DNA of 64,000 nt. It comes from Cellulomonas sp. SG140. GTDB lineage: Bacteria; Actinomycetota; Actinomycetes; Actinomycetales; Cellulomonadaceae. Below are positions 45,113-53,959 of the stretch, one piece after another. The notes under the pieces were generated by a model that saw only the letters and a program-made list of their open reading frames with translations, did no database searches and was not told the origin of the DNA. Every line of letters begins with the position of its first letter. Positions within the stretch are counted from its first letter, which is position 1. Position numbers and translations under genes: made by a program. The stretch is taken from the NCBI RefSeq assembly GCF_025770785.1, contig NZ_JANZLA010000001.1:434001-498000 (forward strand). The letters run 5' to 3'.

Positions 45113-45793
45113 TCCGGCGACCGGGGCACCGCCGAGCCGGACGTGACGGCCGTCGACGCTGAGCCCCTCCCGGACCACCCGTCCGACGACGTCGACCAGC
45201 AGCTCCCGCTCGACGGTCTTGATGCGCTCGTGCAGCGTCGCCTCGTCGTCCCCGTCGAGCACCGGTACCGCCGACTGCGCGACGATCGGGCCGGAGTCGA
45301 CGCCCTCGTCGACCACGATCACCGAGCAGCCGCTGACCTTGACGCCGTGCGCGAGGGCGTCCCGGACGGCGTGCGCACCGGGGAAGGCCGGAAGCAGCGC
45401 GGGGTGCGTGTTGAGCGTGCGGCCACCGTGCTCGGCGAGGAACGCCCGGCCGACCAGACGCATGAACCCGGCGAGGACCACCAGGTCCGGGGTGAACACC
45501 CGGACCGCGTCGGCGAGCGCCCGGTCCCACGCCGCGCGGTCGGGGAAGTCCGCCGGGGCTACGACGGCGGTGGCCACGCCGGCCTGCCGCGCGCGCTCGA
45601 GCGCCCTGACGCCGTGCCGGTCGGACACGACGGCCACGATGCGCGCGCCGTACGCCGGGTCGGCGTGGGCGGCCAGCAGGGCGTCGAGCGTCGAGCCCGT
45701 GCCGGAGACCAGCACGACGACCCGCCCCGCGGTGCTCGTGGACGGTGCGGGCGGGGTCGGGCCGGGAGCGGTGGGGCCGGGAGCGGCGGTCAC
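45110..45793 (-). CDS. purN: Phosphoribosylglycinamide formyltransferase
   Basis: The product (227 aa) uses 10-formyl-THF to formylate GAR in purine synthesis. Motifs: VVVLVSGTGSTLDALL (about 24-39), LVVLAGFMRLVG, TLNTHPALLPAFPGAHAV (catalytic Asn/His near 128-130) and VIVVDEGVDSGPIVAQ (catalytic Asp). The first 20 residues are Pro/Thr/Ala-rich, longer than usual. GTG 45793 is preceded by TAGGGT at 6 nt. Confidence 0.95.
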   Translation of the reverse strand: MTAAPGPTAPGPTPPAPSTSTAGRVVVLVSGTGSTLDALLAAHADPAYGARIVAVVSDRHGVRALERARQAGVATAVVAPADFPDRAAWDRALADAVRVFTPDLVVLAGFMRLVGRAFLAEHGGRTLNTHPALLPAFPGAHAVRDALAHGVKVSGCSVIVVDEGVDSGPIVAQSAVPVLDGDDEATLHERIKTVERELLVDVVGRVVREGLSVDGRHVRLGGAPVAG

Positions 45794-45799
45794 GGGGGA

Positions 45800-45805
45800 A
45801 CCCTA
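45800..45805 (-). promoter_or_regulatory. -10 element of purN (leaderless)
   Basis: TAGGGT on the minus strand, six bases before GTG 45793. Confidence 0.5.
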
Positions 45806-45862
45806 ACCGGGCGCCGGCGGACGCCCGACGCCCCCGTCCGCGCCCGCGGGGGACAATGAGGT

Positions 45863-46465
45863 GTGAGCAACCCGTACGCCCCGCCGGACGACCGGCCCCG
45901 CGGCGACGAGGCGCCGGCGGACCGTGGCGCGCCCGACGGGCAGCACGGGGTGACCGGCCCCGGGCACGGTCCCTCCAGCGGGCCCTTCCACGGTCCCGAC
46001 GGGCAGGCACCGGCGCCGTGGCCGGGGGTCCGTCCCGCCGACCGCGCCGGTGTCCCGCAGGGCCCCGGTCAGCAGGAGGTGCCACCGCCGGTCAGCCCTG
46101 CGCAGCTGTCGCGGATCGCCGCGGGCATGCGCTTCGGCGCCGCCCTGGTGCTCGCGGCGCTCCTGGTCCAGCTGCTGCCGCTGCCCTGGGGGCTGCTCGC
46201 GCTGCCGTTCGCGCTGCTCGGCACGGGCGTGGTGGGACGGACCATGCTGCTGATGTCCAGGGCACGGGTGCGGGGACCCGCCTCGGTGCTGACCACCCTG
46301 CTGCTGGTGGTGGGCGTCGGGAGCGTCGCGGTCTCGCTGATGCTGGCCGCCTACTGGACCGCCGGTGCCGACTCGTACCGGTGCGAGCAGTCCGCGCTCA
46401 CCGTGCAGGCCCGGTACTCGTGCGCGGCGCTCCTGCCGCAGCAGGGCTCGGTGCACCTCCCCTGA
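45863..46465 (+). CDS. Hypothetical membrane protein with Pro/Gly-rich N-terminus
   Basis: The product (200 aa) has about 80 disordered residues (YAPPDDRPRGDEAP and similar), then three hydrophobic helices (MRFGAALVLAALLVQLLPL, WGLLALPFALLGTGVVG, ASVLTTLLLVVGVGSVAVSLML) and a short C-terminal segment with two Cys (YRCEQSAL, YSCAALL) that would be outside the membrane. I do not recognise the family. It sits between purN and the DUF6350 gene, where M. tuberculosis has a small membrane protein (Rv0954). GACAAT five bases upstream may be its -10. Confidence 0.65.
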   Translation: MSNPYAPPDDRPRGDEAPADRGAPDGQHGVTGPGHGPSSGPFHGPDGQAPAPWPGVRPADRAGVPQGPGQQEVPPPVSPAQLSRIAAGMRFGAALVLAALLVQLLPLPWGLLALPFALLGTGVVGRTMLLMSRARVRGPASVLTTLLLVVGVGSVAVSLMLAAYWTAGADSYRCEQSALTVQARYSCAALLPQQGSVHLP

Positions 46466-46489
46466 CGGCCGACGGCCGAGCGCGAGCGC

Positions 46490-47797
46490 TTAGACCCCGC
46501 CGAGCTCGGCGTCGTCCGGCACCCACGGGTCGGCCGACCGTCTGCGCACCAGGTGCCGCACGGCGGCGCGGACCACAGGGGCGCTCAGCGTCGTCGTGAC
46601 AGCGGCACCGGCCCACACCCAGAGCCCGACCCGCAGGCCGACCAGCCAGCCCTCCGCTCCGACGATGGCCATCCGCCCCGGGCCCGCCGGCCCGCTCGCG
46701 GCGGTCACGACGAGCGCGACCAGCAGCGCGACCACGCCCGCGAGGAGCCCTGCGGCCGCGGCCGGATGCCACCACCGCGTCGCGACCCACCGGCGGTGCA
46801 GCACCAGTCCGGCCAGCACGCCGACCAGGACCAGCACCAGCGGCAGCACCGCGGCCGCGATGCCGTGCACCGTCTCGGCGGGCAGCATGCCGAGCAGCGG
46901 TACGGCCGGGAGCGATCCGGGCACGACGGCGTCGGGCGCGAACCGGGACCCCGCGCCGACGGAGAAGCCGACCCCGGAGACCCACGTCAGCGCCCAGACC
47001 ACCAGGTTCGGCAGGTACCCGAGCTGGACCACGGCGAGCACGACGCCACCGATCACGTCGAGGTTCAGCCCGCCGACGACCGACGCCACCTGAGCCCGGC
47101 CGTCCAGCAGCCAGCCGCACGTCACCAGGCTGGACACCACCGCGAGCAGCGCCACCGTGAGGAGCCCCGTGCCGAGCGCCGCGCGCAGCACGGGTGGCAG
47201 TCGACGCGTCAGCGGCTGAGCGAGCCGCGCCCACGTCGGCGCGTCGGCCTTGCGCATCACGCCCGTGCCGAGCCCGAGCAGCGCGACCACCGCACCACCG
47301 AGCAGCGCCCGGGGCACGCCGCCGCGCGCCGCGGGGGTCAGCGCCGCCATCCCGGCCACCACCAGCACGTACGTCGCCATCCCGGACAGCGTCGAGGACC
47401 AGCTCGCCGCTCCGGACCGCCGGGCCGAGGCGTGGCAGGTGTAGATCGCCAGCGCCGTGACACCCAGGGGGACGAGGCCGACGGTCACGGCGCCGACGCT
47501 GACCGTCACGCCGTGCCCCAGCAGCCACACGGCGGTGCCGACCCCGACGGCTCGCACCCACGGCACACCGTCGTTCGCCGGGTCGGCGGAGGTCGCCACG
47601 AACGCGGCGACCGACGGGACGACGATGACCAGCCACGACAGCAGGGCGCCCTGCAGGGCGGCGAGCACGCCGGCGACCCACCGCGGGGCACCGTCGAGGG
47701 CGCTGCCGAGATCGACGGCCAGCGCCAGGTCACCGGCACGGCCGCGGGTAGTCCGCGGGGCGCGGCGGCGGGTGGCGGGGTCGGTGCGCAGGCTCAC
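46490..47797 (-). CDS. DUF6350 family polytopic membrane protein
   Basis: The product (435 aa) has about ten hydrophobic helices and belongs to the DUF6350 group located between sucCD and purNH in actinobacteria (Rv0955-like). Examples: WVAGVLAALQGALLSWLVIV, GVTALAIYTCHASARRSG, GGLNLDVIGGVVLAVVQLGYLPNLVVW read around 240-266, and ALTWVSGVGFSVGAG. Its function is unknown. GTG 47797 has GACCAT six bases upstream. Confidence 0.82.
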   Translation of the reverse strand: MSLRTDPATRRRAPRTTRGRAGDLALAVDLGSALDGAPRWVAGVLAALQGALLSWLVIVVPSVAAFVATSADPANDGVPWVRAVGVGTAVWLLGHGVTVSVGAVTVGLVPLGVTALAIYTCHASARRSGAASWSSTLSGMATYVLVVAGMAALTPAARGGVPRALLGGAVVALLGLGTGVMRKADAPTWARLAQPLTRRLPPVLRAALGTGLLTVALLAVVSSLVTCGWLLDGRAQVASVVGGLNLDVIGGVVLAVVQLGYLPNLVVWALTWVSGVGFSVGAGSRFAPDAVVPGSLPAVPLLGMLPAETVHGIAAAVLPLVLVLVGVLAGLVLHRRWVATRWWHPAAAAGLLAGVVALLVALVVTAASGPAGPGRMAIVGAEGWLVGLRVGLWVWAGAAVTTTLSAPVVRAAVRHLVRRRSADPWVPDDAELGGV

Positions 47798-47803
47798 GCG
47801 CCC

Positions 47804-47809
47804 ATGGTC
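47804..47809 (-). promoter_or_regulatory. -10 element of the DUF6350 gene (leaderless)
   Basis: GACCAT on the minus strand, then GGGCGC, then GTG 47797. Confidence 0.35.
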
Positions 47810-47871
47810 GGCCGACCGCCGCGTGCCGTCCGGCAGGCACGTCCGGCGAGTCGCTCACGGGGCGACCCGGT

Positions 47872-47903
47872 CCCGTCGCGCCGGCCGCAGCCCGCGCGAC
47901 GGG
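47872..47903 (-). terminator. Terminator downstream of sucD
   Basis: 10-bp perfect stem CCCGTCGCGC / GCGCGACGGG with a 12-base loop, 10 bases beyond the sucD stop. Confidence 0.65.
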
Positions 47904-47912
47904 TCCGAGGAC

Positions 47913-48788
47913 TCAGGACAGCAGCGCGCGCACGAGCGCGGCGGTCTCCGACGGCGTCTTGCCGACCTTGACCCCGGCGGCCTCGAGGGCCTCCTTCTTG
48001 GCCTGCGCGGTACCCGACGAGCCGGAGACGATCGCACCGGCGTGGCCCATCGTGCGGCCCTCCGGGGCGGTGAACCCGGCGACGTATCCGACCACCGGCT
48101 TGGTCACGTGGTCGCGGATGTACGCGGCGGCCCGCTCCTCGGCGTCGCCGCCGATCTCGCCGATCATCACGATCGCCTCGGTGTCCGGGTCCTCCTCGAA
48201 CGCCGCGAGCGCGTCAATGTGCGTGGTGCCGATGATCGGGTCGCCGCCGATGCCGATCGCGGTGGAGAAGCCCAGGTCACGCAGCTCGTACATCATCTGG
48301 TACGTCAGCGTGCCGGACTTGGAGACCAGCCCGATGCGGCCCGGTCCGGTGATGTCCGCCGGGATGATGCCGACGTTCGACTGCCCGGGGCTGATCAGGC
48401 CCGGGCAGTTGGGGCCGATGATCCGCACGCCGTTGTCCTGGGCGTAGGCGAAGAACGCGGCCGTGTCGGCCACCGGGACGCCCTCGGTGATGACGACGAC
48501 GAGCGGCACGTGCGCGTCGACCGCCTCGATCACGGCGTCCTTGGTGAACGCGGGCGGCACGAAGACGACGGACACGTCCGCACCCGTCTGCGCGACGGCC
48601 TCCGCGACCGTGCCGAACACGGGGACGTCCCCGGTCGGGAACGTCACGCTGGTGCCGGCCTTGCGCGGGTTCACGCCGCCGACGACCTTGGTGCCGGACG
48701 CCAGCATCCGGGTGGTGTGCTTGGTCCCCTCGGACCCGGTCATGCCCTGCACGATCACCCGCGACGCAGCGGTGAGGAAGATGGCCAT
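47913..48788 (-). CDS. sucD: Succinyl-CoA synthetase alpha subunit
   Basis: The product (291 aa) carries the phospho-histidine half of the TCA enzyme. Motifs: [17 protein letters not shown] (CoA-binding, about 14-30), [23 protein letters not shown] and [20 protein letters not shown] with the active-site His near 247. It is co-transcribed with sucC after a 30-base gap. Confidence 0.96.
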   Translation of the reverse strand: MAIFLTAASRVIVQGMTGSEGTKHTTRMLASGTKVVGGVNPRKAGTSVTFPTGDVPVFGTVAEAVAQTGADVSVVFVPPAFTKDAVIEAVDAHVPLVVVITEGVPVADTAAFFAYAQDNGVRIIGPNCPGLISPGQSNVGIIPADITGPGRIGLVSKSGTLTYQMMYELRDLGFSTAIGIGGDPIIGTTHIDALAAFEEDPDTEAIVMIGEIGGDAEERAAAYIRDHVTKPVVGYVAGFTAPEGRTMGHAGAIVSGSSGTAQAKKEALEAAGVKVGKTPSETAALVRALLS

Positions 48789-48818
48789 GGCTGTTCGTCT
48801 CTCTCGTCGTCGGGTGGC

Positions 48819-50000
48819 TCAGGCGGCCGTCGAGGCCAGGCGGGCCGCGTCGTCCGCGCCGCCGTCCATCGTGTCGGCCAGGGTCACCAGCGGGTGCGCC
48901 GCCTCGGTGAGGATCCGGCGGCCCTCCGCGACGTTGTTGCCGTCGAGGCGGACCACCAGCGGCTTGGACGCCTCGTCGCCGAGGATGCCGAGCGCCGCGA
49001 CGATGCCGCGAGCGACCTCGTCGCACGCGGTGATGCCGCCGAACACGTTGACGAACACGGCCTTGACCTGCGGGTCGGACAGGATGATGTCCAGCCCGTC
49101 GGCCATCACCTGCGCCGAGGCGCCGCCCCCGATGTCGAGGAAGTTGGCGGGCTTGACGCCGCCGTGGCCCTCACCGGCGTAGGCGACCACGTCGAGCGTG
49201 CTCATCACCAGGCCGGCGCCGTTGCCGATGATGCCGACCTGCCCGTCGAGCTTGACGTAGTTCAGGCCCTTCTCCTTGGCCCGTGCCTCGAGCGGGTCGG
49301 CCGCGGCCTTGTCCTCCAGCTCGGCGTGCTCCGGGTGGCGGAAGTCGGCGTTGGCGTCGAGCGACACCTTGCCGTCGAGCGCGATCACCGCGCCGTCCTC
49401 GGTCAGCACCAGCGGGTTGACCTCGACCAGCGTCGCGTCCTCGTCGCGGTAGACCGCCCACAGGCGCTCCAGCACGTCCACGACCTGACCGGCGACCTGC
49501 TGGTCGAAGTCGGCGGCCCGGACGATCTCCTCCGCCTTGGTGCGGTCGATGCCCGTGCGCGGGTCGACGGCCACCCGGGCGAGGGCCTGCGGGCGCTCGA
49601 CGGCGAGCTGCTCGATCTCCATGCCGCCCTCGACCGACGCCATCGCCAGGTAGCGGCGGTGCGCCCGGTCGAGCAGCAGCGACACGTAGTACTCGCTGGC
49701 GATGCGGGCGCCCGCGGCCACCATCACGCGGCGCACGGTGTGCCCCTTGATGTCCATGCCGAGGATCTGGCCGGCCACCTGCTCGGCCTCGTCGGCCGAC
49801 CGGGCGAGCTTGACGCCGCCGGCCTTGCCGCGGCCACCCACCTTCACCTGGGCCTTCACGACCACGACGCCGCCGCTCTCGCCGAGCAGCCGCTCGGCAG
49901 CGGCCCGCGCGTCCGCGGGGGTCGTCGCGACGATGCCCGGCAGGACCGGTACCCCGTGCTTCTCGAACAGGTCCCGTGCCTGGTACTCGAACAGGTCCAC
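48819..50000 (-). CDS. sucC: Succinyl-CoA synthetase beta subunit (ADP-forming)
   Basis: The product (393 aa) provides the nucleotide-binding half. Motifs: [21 protein letters not shown] (1-22), [20 protein letters not shown] (ATP grasp), [30 protein letters not shown] and [11 protein letters not shown] followed by [16 protein letters not shown] 50000 has GAGGAC upstream. It begins the sucCD operon, whose promoter carries the same palindrome as icd. Confidence 0.96.
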   Translation of the reverse strand: MDLFEYQARDLFEKHGVPVLPGIVATTPADARAAAERLLGESGGVVVVKAQVKVGGRGKAGGVKLARSADEAEQVAGQILGMDIKGHTVRRVMVAAGARIASEYYVSLLLDRAHRRYLAMASVEGGMEIEQLAVERPQALARVAVDPRTGIDRTKAEEIVRAADFDQQVAGQVVDVLERLWAVYRDEDATLVEVNPLVLTEDGAVIALDGKVSLDANADFRHPEHAELEDKAAADPLEARAKEKGLNYVKLDGQVGIIGNGAGLVMSTLDVVAYAGEGHGGVKPANFLDIGGGASAQVMADGLDIILSDPQVKAVFVNVFGGITACDEVARGIVAALGILGDEASKPLVVRLDGNNVAEGRRILTEAAHPLVTLADTMDGGADDAARLASTAA

Positions 50001-50060
50001 GCCGGCGCGTCCTCTCGCTCGTCCCGCACGTCGGTGTAGGCGACGTGCGCACCGGTGGCG

Positions 50061-50099
50061 ACTCTAGCCGGGGACCGGCGATTTCTCGACATCGAGAGA
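50061..50099 (-). promoter_or_regulatory. sucCD promoter with palindromic operator
   Basis: -10 TAGAGT (50066-50061). The 20-bp element TCTCTCGATGTCGAGAAATC (50099-50080) includes the perfect dyad TCTCGA-TG-TCGAGA and covers the -35 region. Confidence 0.6.
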
Positions 50100-50158
50100 T
50101 TCGGTCGAGCGGCCGGCGGAGCGGCGGTGGCGGCCGAGCGGGATCCGACCCGCGTGGC

Positions 50159-50202
50159 GTCAAGTCGTCTTGACAGCCTTGCGTGCGTCAATCTACCTTG
50201 AC
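50159..50202 (+). promoter_or_regulatory. Promoter of the HTH/Clp-N operon with two operator dyads
   Basis: -35 TTGACA (50170-50175), 18-bp spacer, -10 TACCTT (50194-50199), seven bases to ATG 50207. Two dyads of the form GTCAA-N6-TTGAC, at 50159-50174 and 50187-50202, overlap the -35 and -10. Their starts are 28 bp apart. Confidence 0.7.
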
Positions 50203-50206
50203 AGCC

Positions 50207-50416
50207 ATGACCGACACGTTGCTCGACAGGGCGACCTCCGACGACCCGGCGAGCGGCCTGGCCGCCGTCGGGGCGCTGCGCGAGCTCGCCGACCGCCTCG
50301 AGGCGCTGCAGGTGGAGCGCGCACGGCGGCTCGGCTGGTCGTGGCAGCAGGTCGCCGCCGCCCTGGGCGTGTCCCGGCAGGCCGTCCACCAGAAGTACGG
50401 GAAGAGGTTGGGCTGA
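50207..50416 (+). CDS. Small helix-turn-helix protein
   Basis: The product (69 aa) has an N-terminal helix (GALRELADRLEALQVERARRLG) followed by a C-terminal helix-turn-helix, WSWQQVAAALGVSRQAVHQKYGKRL. It is likely the DNA-binding autoregulator for the tandem dyads in its promoter. It is encoded in front of a Clp N-terminal domain protein and shares the TGATG overlap with it. Pairs of this kind are common in actinobacteria; I know of no established function. Confidence 0.82.
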   Translation: MTDTLLDRATSDDPASGLAAVGALRELADRLEALQVERARRLGWSWQQVAAALGVSRQAVHQKYGKRLG

Positions 50417-50991
50417 TGTTCGAGAGGTTCACGCAGGACGCCCGCACCGCCGTGGTGCTGGCGCAGGAGCTCGCGCGCGAGCTGCACGCCGACCGGATCG
50501 GCAGCGAGCACGTGCTGGCCGGCGCGGTGCGGACCGAGGGGTCGGCCGCGTCCCGGGCGCTGGCCTCGCTGGGCATCCGGCCGGCCGAGGTCGAGGCCGC
50601 GGTACGACGCCGCAGCAGCACCGGGCTCGACGCCGAGGCGCTCGCCGCGCTCGGCATCGACCTCGAGGCCGTCCGTGCCCGGGCCGAGCGACTGTTCGGC
50701 GTCGGTGCGCTCGACCGGCCGGCGCCGGGCCGGGGTGGCCGACGGGGCACGCACGTCCCGTTCGACACCACGGCCAAGAAGCTGCTCGAGACCACCCTGC
50801 GCGAGGCCGTCGCGGCCGGGCACCGGCGCATCGACACCGGCCACCTGCTGCTCGCGGCCGTGCGTCTCGACGACGCGCCGGCGCACCAGGTGCTGCTCGG
50901 CCTCGGGCTGGCACCCGAGGAGGTCCGACGGGCGGTCCGGCGGGCGTGGGCCGAGCCCGACGACGGCCCGGCCGGCGTCCTGGTCGGCTGA
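50416..50991 (+). CDS. Clp N-terminal (double repeat) domain protein, no ATPase
   Basis: The product (191 aa) is built of two Clp_N repeats: MFERFTQDARTAVVLAQELA with IGSEHVLAGAV (1-48), and FDTTAKKLLETTLREAVA with IDTGHLLLAAV (about 117-158). The ClpC/ClpB ATPase modules are absent, so it probably acts as an adaptor or substrate-binding protein for Clp proteases, or as the co-sensor of the upstream HTH protein. It starts inside the HTH stop codon (TGATG), so the two should be made in fixed ratio. Confidence 0.87.
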   Translation: MFERFTQDARTAVVLAQELARELHADRIGSEHVLAGAVRTEGSAASRALASLGIRPAEVEAAVRRRSSTGLDAEALAALGIDLEAVRARAERLFGVGALDRPAPGRGGRRGTHVPFDTTAKKLLETTLREAVAAGHRRIDTGHLLLAAVRLDDAPAHQVLLGLGLAPEEVRRAVRRAWAEPDDGPAGVLVG

Positions 50992-51001
50992 GGCCCCGGC
51001 G

Positions 51002-52510
51002 TCAGAGGCTCAGCCGGACCACGTTCCAGGACACAGGCGGGACGGTCAAGCTGAGCCTTCCGTCCTCGACGGTGGCGGTCGCGTTGGGGCGGGGCGCCAC
51101 GCTGCTGTCGTCGTCCACCGTCGCCTGCCAGGTGTGGTCCGGGTTCGAGAGCGTGCTCGCGGAGGTGAGCCGCAGCCCCGGGACCGAGCGCAGGTCCACC
51201 TCGAGGCGCGCCGCCTGGGTGGTCGACCGGTTGACGGCGAACAGCGCCACGGCGCCGGTCTCGGGATCGTGGGTCGCGACCGCATCGACCAGGGGCGCGT
51301 CACCGAACCTGGCCGTCTCGTACGTCGGCACGTCGATCGCCACCTGCAGCACGTCGCCGACGGCGGCCGAGGACGCCTGCGCGAAGGGGTGGAAGATCGT
51401 CTGCTTCCACGACCGGCCGCCCGGCTCGGTCATGATCGGCGCGATCACGTTCACCAGCTGGGCCAGGCTCGCCGCGGCGACGCGGTCGGTGTGCCGCAGC
51501 AGGCTGATCAGCAGGCTGCCGACCACCACGGCGTCCGCCACGTTGTAGCGGTCCTCCAGCAGGACGGGCGCCACCGGCCAGTCGTCGCCCGTGGGCGGCT
51601 GCGACTCGGCCCTGTGCTGGTACCAGACGTTCCACTCGTCGAACGAGATGGCGATGCGCTTGGACAGCTTCTTGTGCGCCCGGACGGCGTCGGCGGTCGC
51701 CGCGACCGACGTGATGAAGTGGTCCATGTCGAGGGCCGACGCGAGGAACGAGCCGAGGTCGCCGTCCTGCTCGCAGTAGTAGGCGTGCGCCGAGATCATG
51801 TCGACCTGCTCGTAGGCCTCGGTGAGCACGGTCTGCTCCCACTCGCCGAACGTCGGCATGGAGACGCCTGACGACCCGCTGGCCACCAGCTCGAGGTCGG
51901 GGTCGATCATCCGCATCGCGCGTGCGGTCTCCGCCGCCAGCCGGCCGTACTCGTGCGCGGTCTTGTGCCCGATCTGCCAGGGACCGTCCATCTCGTTGCC
52001 CAGGCACCACATCCGCACCTTGTAGGGCGCCTGCGCGCCGTTGGCCCGGCGCAGGTCCGACAGCGCCGTGCCGCCGGGGACGTTGCAGTACTCCAGCAGG
52101 TCGAGCGCTTCCTGCACGCCACGCGTGCCGAGGTTGACGGCCATCATCGGCTCGACGTCGGCCGCGGCGGCCCACCGCATGAACTCGTCGACGCCGACGA
52201 GGTTCGGCTCGGTGGAGTGCCACGCGAGGTCGAGCCGGCGCGGCCGCTGCTCCACCGGGCCGACGCCGTCCTCCCACCGGTACCCGGACACGAAGTTGCC
52301 ACCCGGGTAGCGGACGGTGGAGACGCCCAGCTCACGGGTCAGCTCGATGACGTCCTTGCGGAAGCCGTCCGCGTCGGCGGTCGGGTGGGACGGGTCGTGG
52401 ATCCCGGTGTAGACGCAGCGACCGAGGTGCTCGACGAACGAGCCGAAGGTGCGACGGCGGACGGGGCCGACGCGGAACGCGGGGTCGAGGGTGAGGGTCG
52501 CGGTGAACAT
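51002..52510 (-). CDS. abfA: Alpha-N-arabinofuranosidase, GH51
   Basis: The product (502 aa) releases L-arabinose from arabino-oligosaccharides. The GH51 (beta/alpha)8 catalytic residues are Glu173 in WCLGNEMDGPWQ (acid/base) and Glu292 in AISFDEWNVWY (nucleophile). VRYPGGNFVSGYRWEDG and AHAYYCEQDGDLGSFLA are also typical, and a C-terminal beta-sandwich follows. No signal peptide is present, so it acts inside the cell on imported oligosaccharides. ATG 52510 has AGGAG 7 nt upstream. It is controlled by the LacI-type gene upstream on the same strand. Confidence 0.95.
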   Translation of the reverse strand: MFTATLTLDPAFRVGPVRRRTFGSFVEHLGRCVYTGIHDPSHPTADADGFRKDVIELTRELGVSTVRYPGGNFVSGYRWEDGVGPVEQRPRRLDLAWHSTEPNLVGVDEFMRWAAAADVEPMMAVNLGTRGVQEALDLLEYCNVPGGTALSDLRRANGAQAPYKVRMWCLGNEMDGPWQIGHKTAHEYGRLAAETARAMRMIDPDLELVASGSSGVSMPTFGEWEQTVLTEAYEQVDMISAHAYYCEQDGDLGSFLASALDMDHFITSVAATADAVRAHKKLSKRIAISFDEWNVWYQHRAESQPPTGDDWPVAPVLLEDRYNVADAVVVGSLLISLLRHTDRVAAASLAQLVNVIAPIMTEPGGRSWKQTIFHPFAQASSAAVGDVLQVAIDVPTYETARFGDAPLVDAVATHDPETGAVALFAVNRSTTQAARLEVDLRSVPGLRLTSASTLSNPDHTWQATVDDDSSVAPRPNATATVEDGRLSLTVPPVSWNVVRLSL

Positions 52511-52588
52511 GGCGAGCTCCTGGTGTGCGGGCGGCGCTGCTCGGACGGTTGCGGCTCCCGAGCGCGCGGCGCGCCGCTGGGCGACCGT

Positions 52589-52640
52589 CGTTCTGGAACG
52601 TTGTAGTACAACGATAGAGAACGATCGCCCGACCTGACAA
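52589..52640 (-). promoter_or_regulatory. abfA promoter and LacI-type operator
   Basis: Two concentric dyads centred on 52606: CGTTCT-N4-CGTTGTA-G-TACAACG-N4-AGAACG (52589-52623). On the minus strand TTGTCA (52640-52635) and TATCGT (52616-52611), 18 bp apart, could be the promoter. The operator then covers the -10 and start point. Confidence 0.65.
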
Positions 52641-52729
52641 GCGGGCCTGCCGAGGCGACGTGGCGAGCGGTCCTGGCGAGCGGTGGTGACGCGGCGACCT
52701 GACGAGCAGGGCGCTCGACGGACGCGGCA

Positions 52730-53764
52730 CTACGACGTCGCCGTCGACTCCCGCGCCACCACCGTGAACTCGGCCACCACGGTGCGCGGTGGCCCGGCGG
52801 CGTCCCCGCGGTCGATCCGCTCGCGCAGCAGCCGGACCGCCGTCTGGGCGATCTGGTCCCGTCCGGGCGAGATCGACGACAGGGTCGGCGCCGAGTACTG
52901 CGCCTCCTCGATGTCGTCGAAGCCGATCACCGCCACCTGCTCCGGCACCGCCACGCCGCGGCGGTGCAGCGCGTGCAGCACGCCGAGGGCCAGCGCGTCG
53001 TTCATCGCGAACACCGCGTCCACGCCGACCCCGGAGTCCAGCAGCCGGTCCATCGCGGCGGCGCCGGCGGCCCGGTTCCAGAACCAGGCCTCCGCCACGA
53101 GCGCAGGCTCGAACGGCAGACCGGCCGCCTCCAGAGCCTCCCGATAGCCCTGGAGCCGCAGCACCGCCGAACCGGACAGCTCCCCCGGATGGGCGCCGAC
53201 GGCCGCGACCCGACGCCGTCCCCGTGCCAGCAGGTGCTCCGTCGCGGCGCGCGCCGCGTCGACGTTCGCCATCGTCACGTGGTCCGCGTCCGCACCGAAG
53301 ATGCGCTCCCCGAGCAGCACCATCGGGAAGTCGAGCCGCAACGACGTCAGGTCGGCGAGGTCGAGCGCCAGCGGCGAGTAGAGCAGCCCGTCGGTCAGCT
53401 GCCGCTGGGCGCTGGTCAGCACGGCGAGCTCCCGGCCGCGCTCGGCCCCCGTCTGCTCGATCAGCACCGTGAGGCCCTCGCGCTCGGCCGCGCCGATCAC
53501 GGAGTCGGCGAGCTCGGCGAAGTACGGCAGACGCAGCTCGGGGACGGCGAGGCCGATGATGCCCGTCGAGCCGCGGCGCAGGTTCCGGGCGCTGAGGTTG
53601 ACCTGGTAGCCGAGCTCGGCGATCGCCTGCTCGACCCGCTCGCGCGTAGCCGGGCGGATGTACGGGTACGCGTTGAGGACGTTGGAGACCGTCTTGATCG
53701 ACACGCCGGCCCGCGCGGCGACGTCGTGCATCGTCACACCGCCCGTGCGACCTGCACGGCTCAT
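52730..53764 (-). CDS. LacI-family transcriptional regulator of arabinose use
   Basis: The product (344 aa) has the LacI HTH (about 11-60: VTMHDVAARAGVSIKTVSNVLN, YPYIRPATRERV, ELGYQVN, ARNLRRGSTGIIGL) and a sugar-binding core with HVTMANVDAARAATEHLL, VFAMNDALALGVLHAL and VAVIGFDDIEEAQY. It lies upstream of abfA on the same strand with a 219-bp gap containing the operator. AGGG precedes ATG 53764. Arabinose as the ligand is inferred from the neighbour. Confidence 0.9.
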   Translation of the reverse strand: MSRAGRTGGVTMHDVAARAGVSIKTVSNVLNAYPYIRPATRERVEQAIAELGYQVNLSARNLRRGSTGIIGLAVPELRLPYFAELADSVIGAAEREGLTVLIEQTGAERGRELAVLTSAQRQLTDGLLYSPLALDLADLTSLRLDFPMVLLGERIFGADADHVTMANVDAARAATEHLLARGRRRVAAVGAHPGELSGSAVLRLQGYREALEAAGLPFEPALVAEAWFWNRAAGAAAMDRLLDSGVGVDAVFAMNDALALGVLHALHRRGVAVPEQVAVIGFDDIEEAQYSAPTLSSISPGRDQIAQTAVRLLRERIDRGDAAGPPRTVVAEFTVVARESTATS

Positions 53765-53855
53765 CCCGTCACCCTCTCCCGTCGCCGCACCGCCCGTCAG
53801 CGCCACAGCGTGGCAGACGGCGCGCGCGCCCCGCCGCAAGCGCCCGCGTCGCCGG

Positions 53856-53872
53856 AGCATACATCGTTGTAC
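53856..53872 (-). promoter_or_regulatory. Promoter of the lacI-type gene with operator half-site
   Basis: -10 TATGCT (53861-53856). ATCGTTGTAC at 53863-53872 (plus strand) matches ten bases of one abfA operator half, suggesting weak autoregulation. Confidence 0.4.
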
Positions 53873-53959
53873 GTCGCCCCGATCAGGCCCTCTGCACGAG
53901 GGAACGGCACCCTGCGGCGCGCTCTCGACGTCGACTGACGCCAGCGGGACGCTGGAGTC

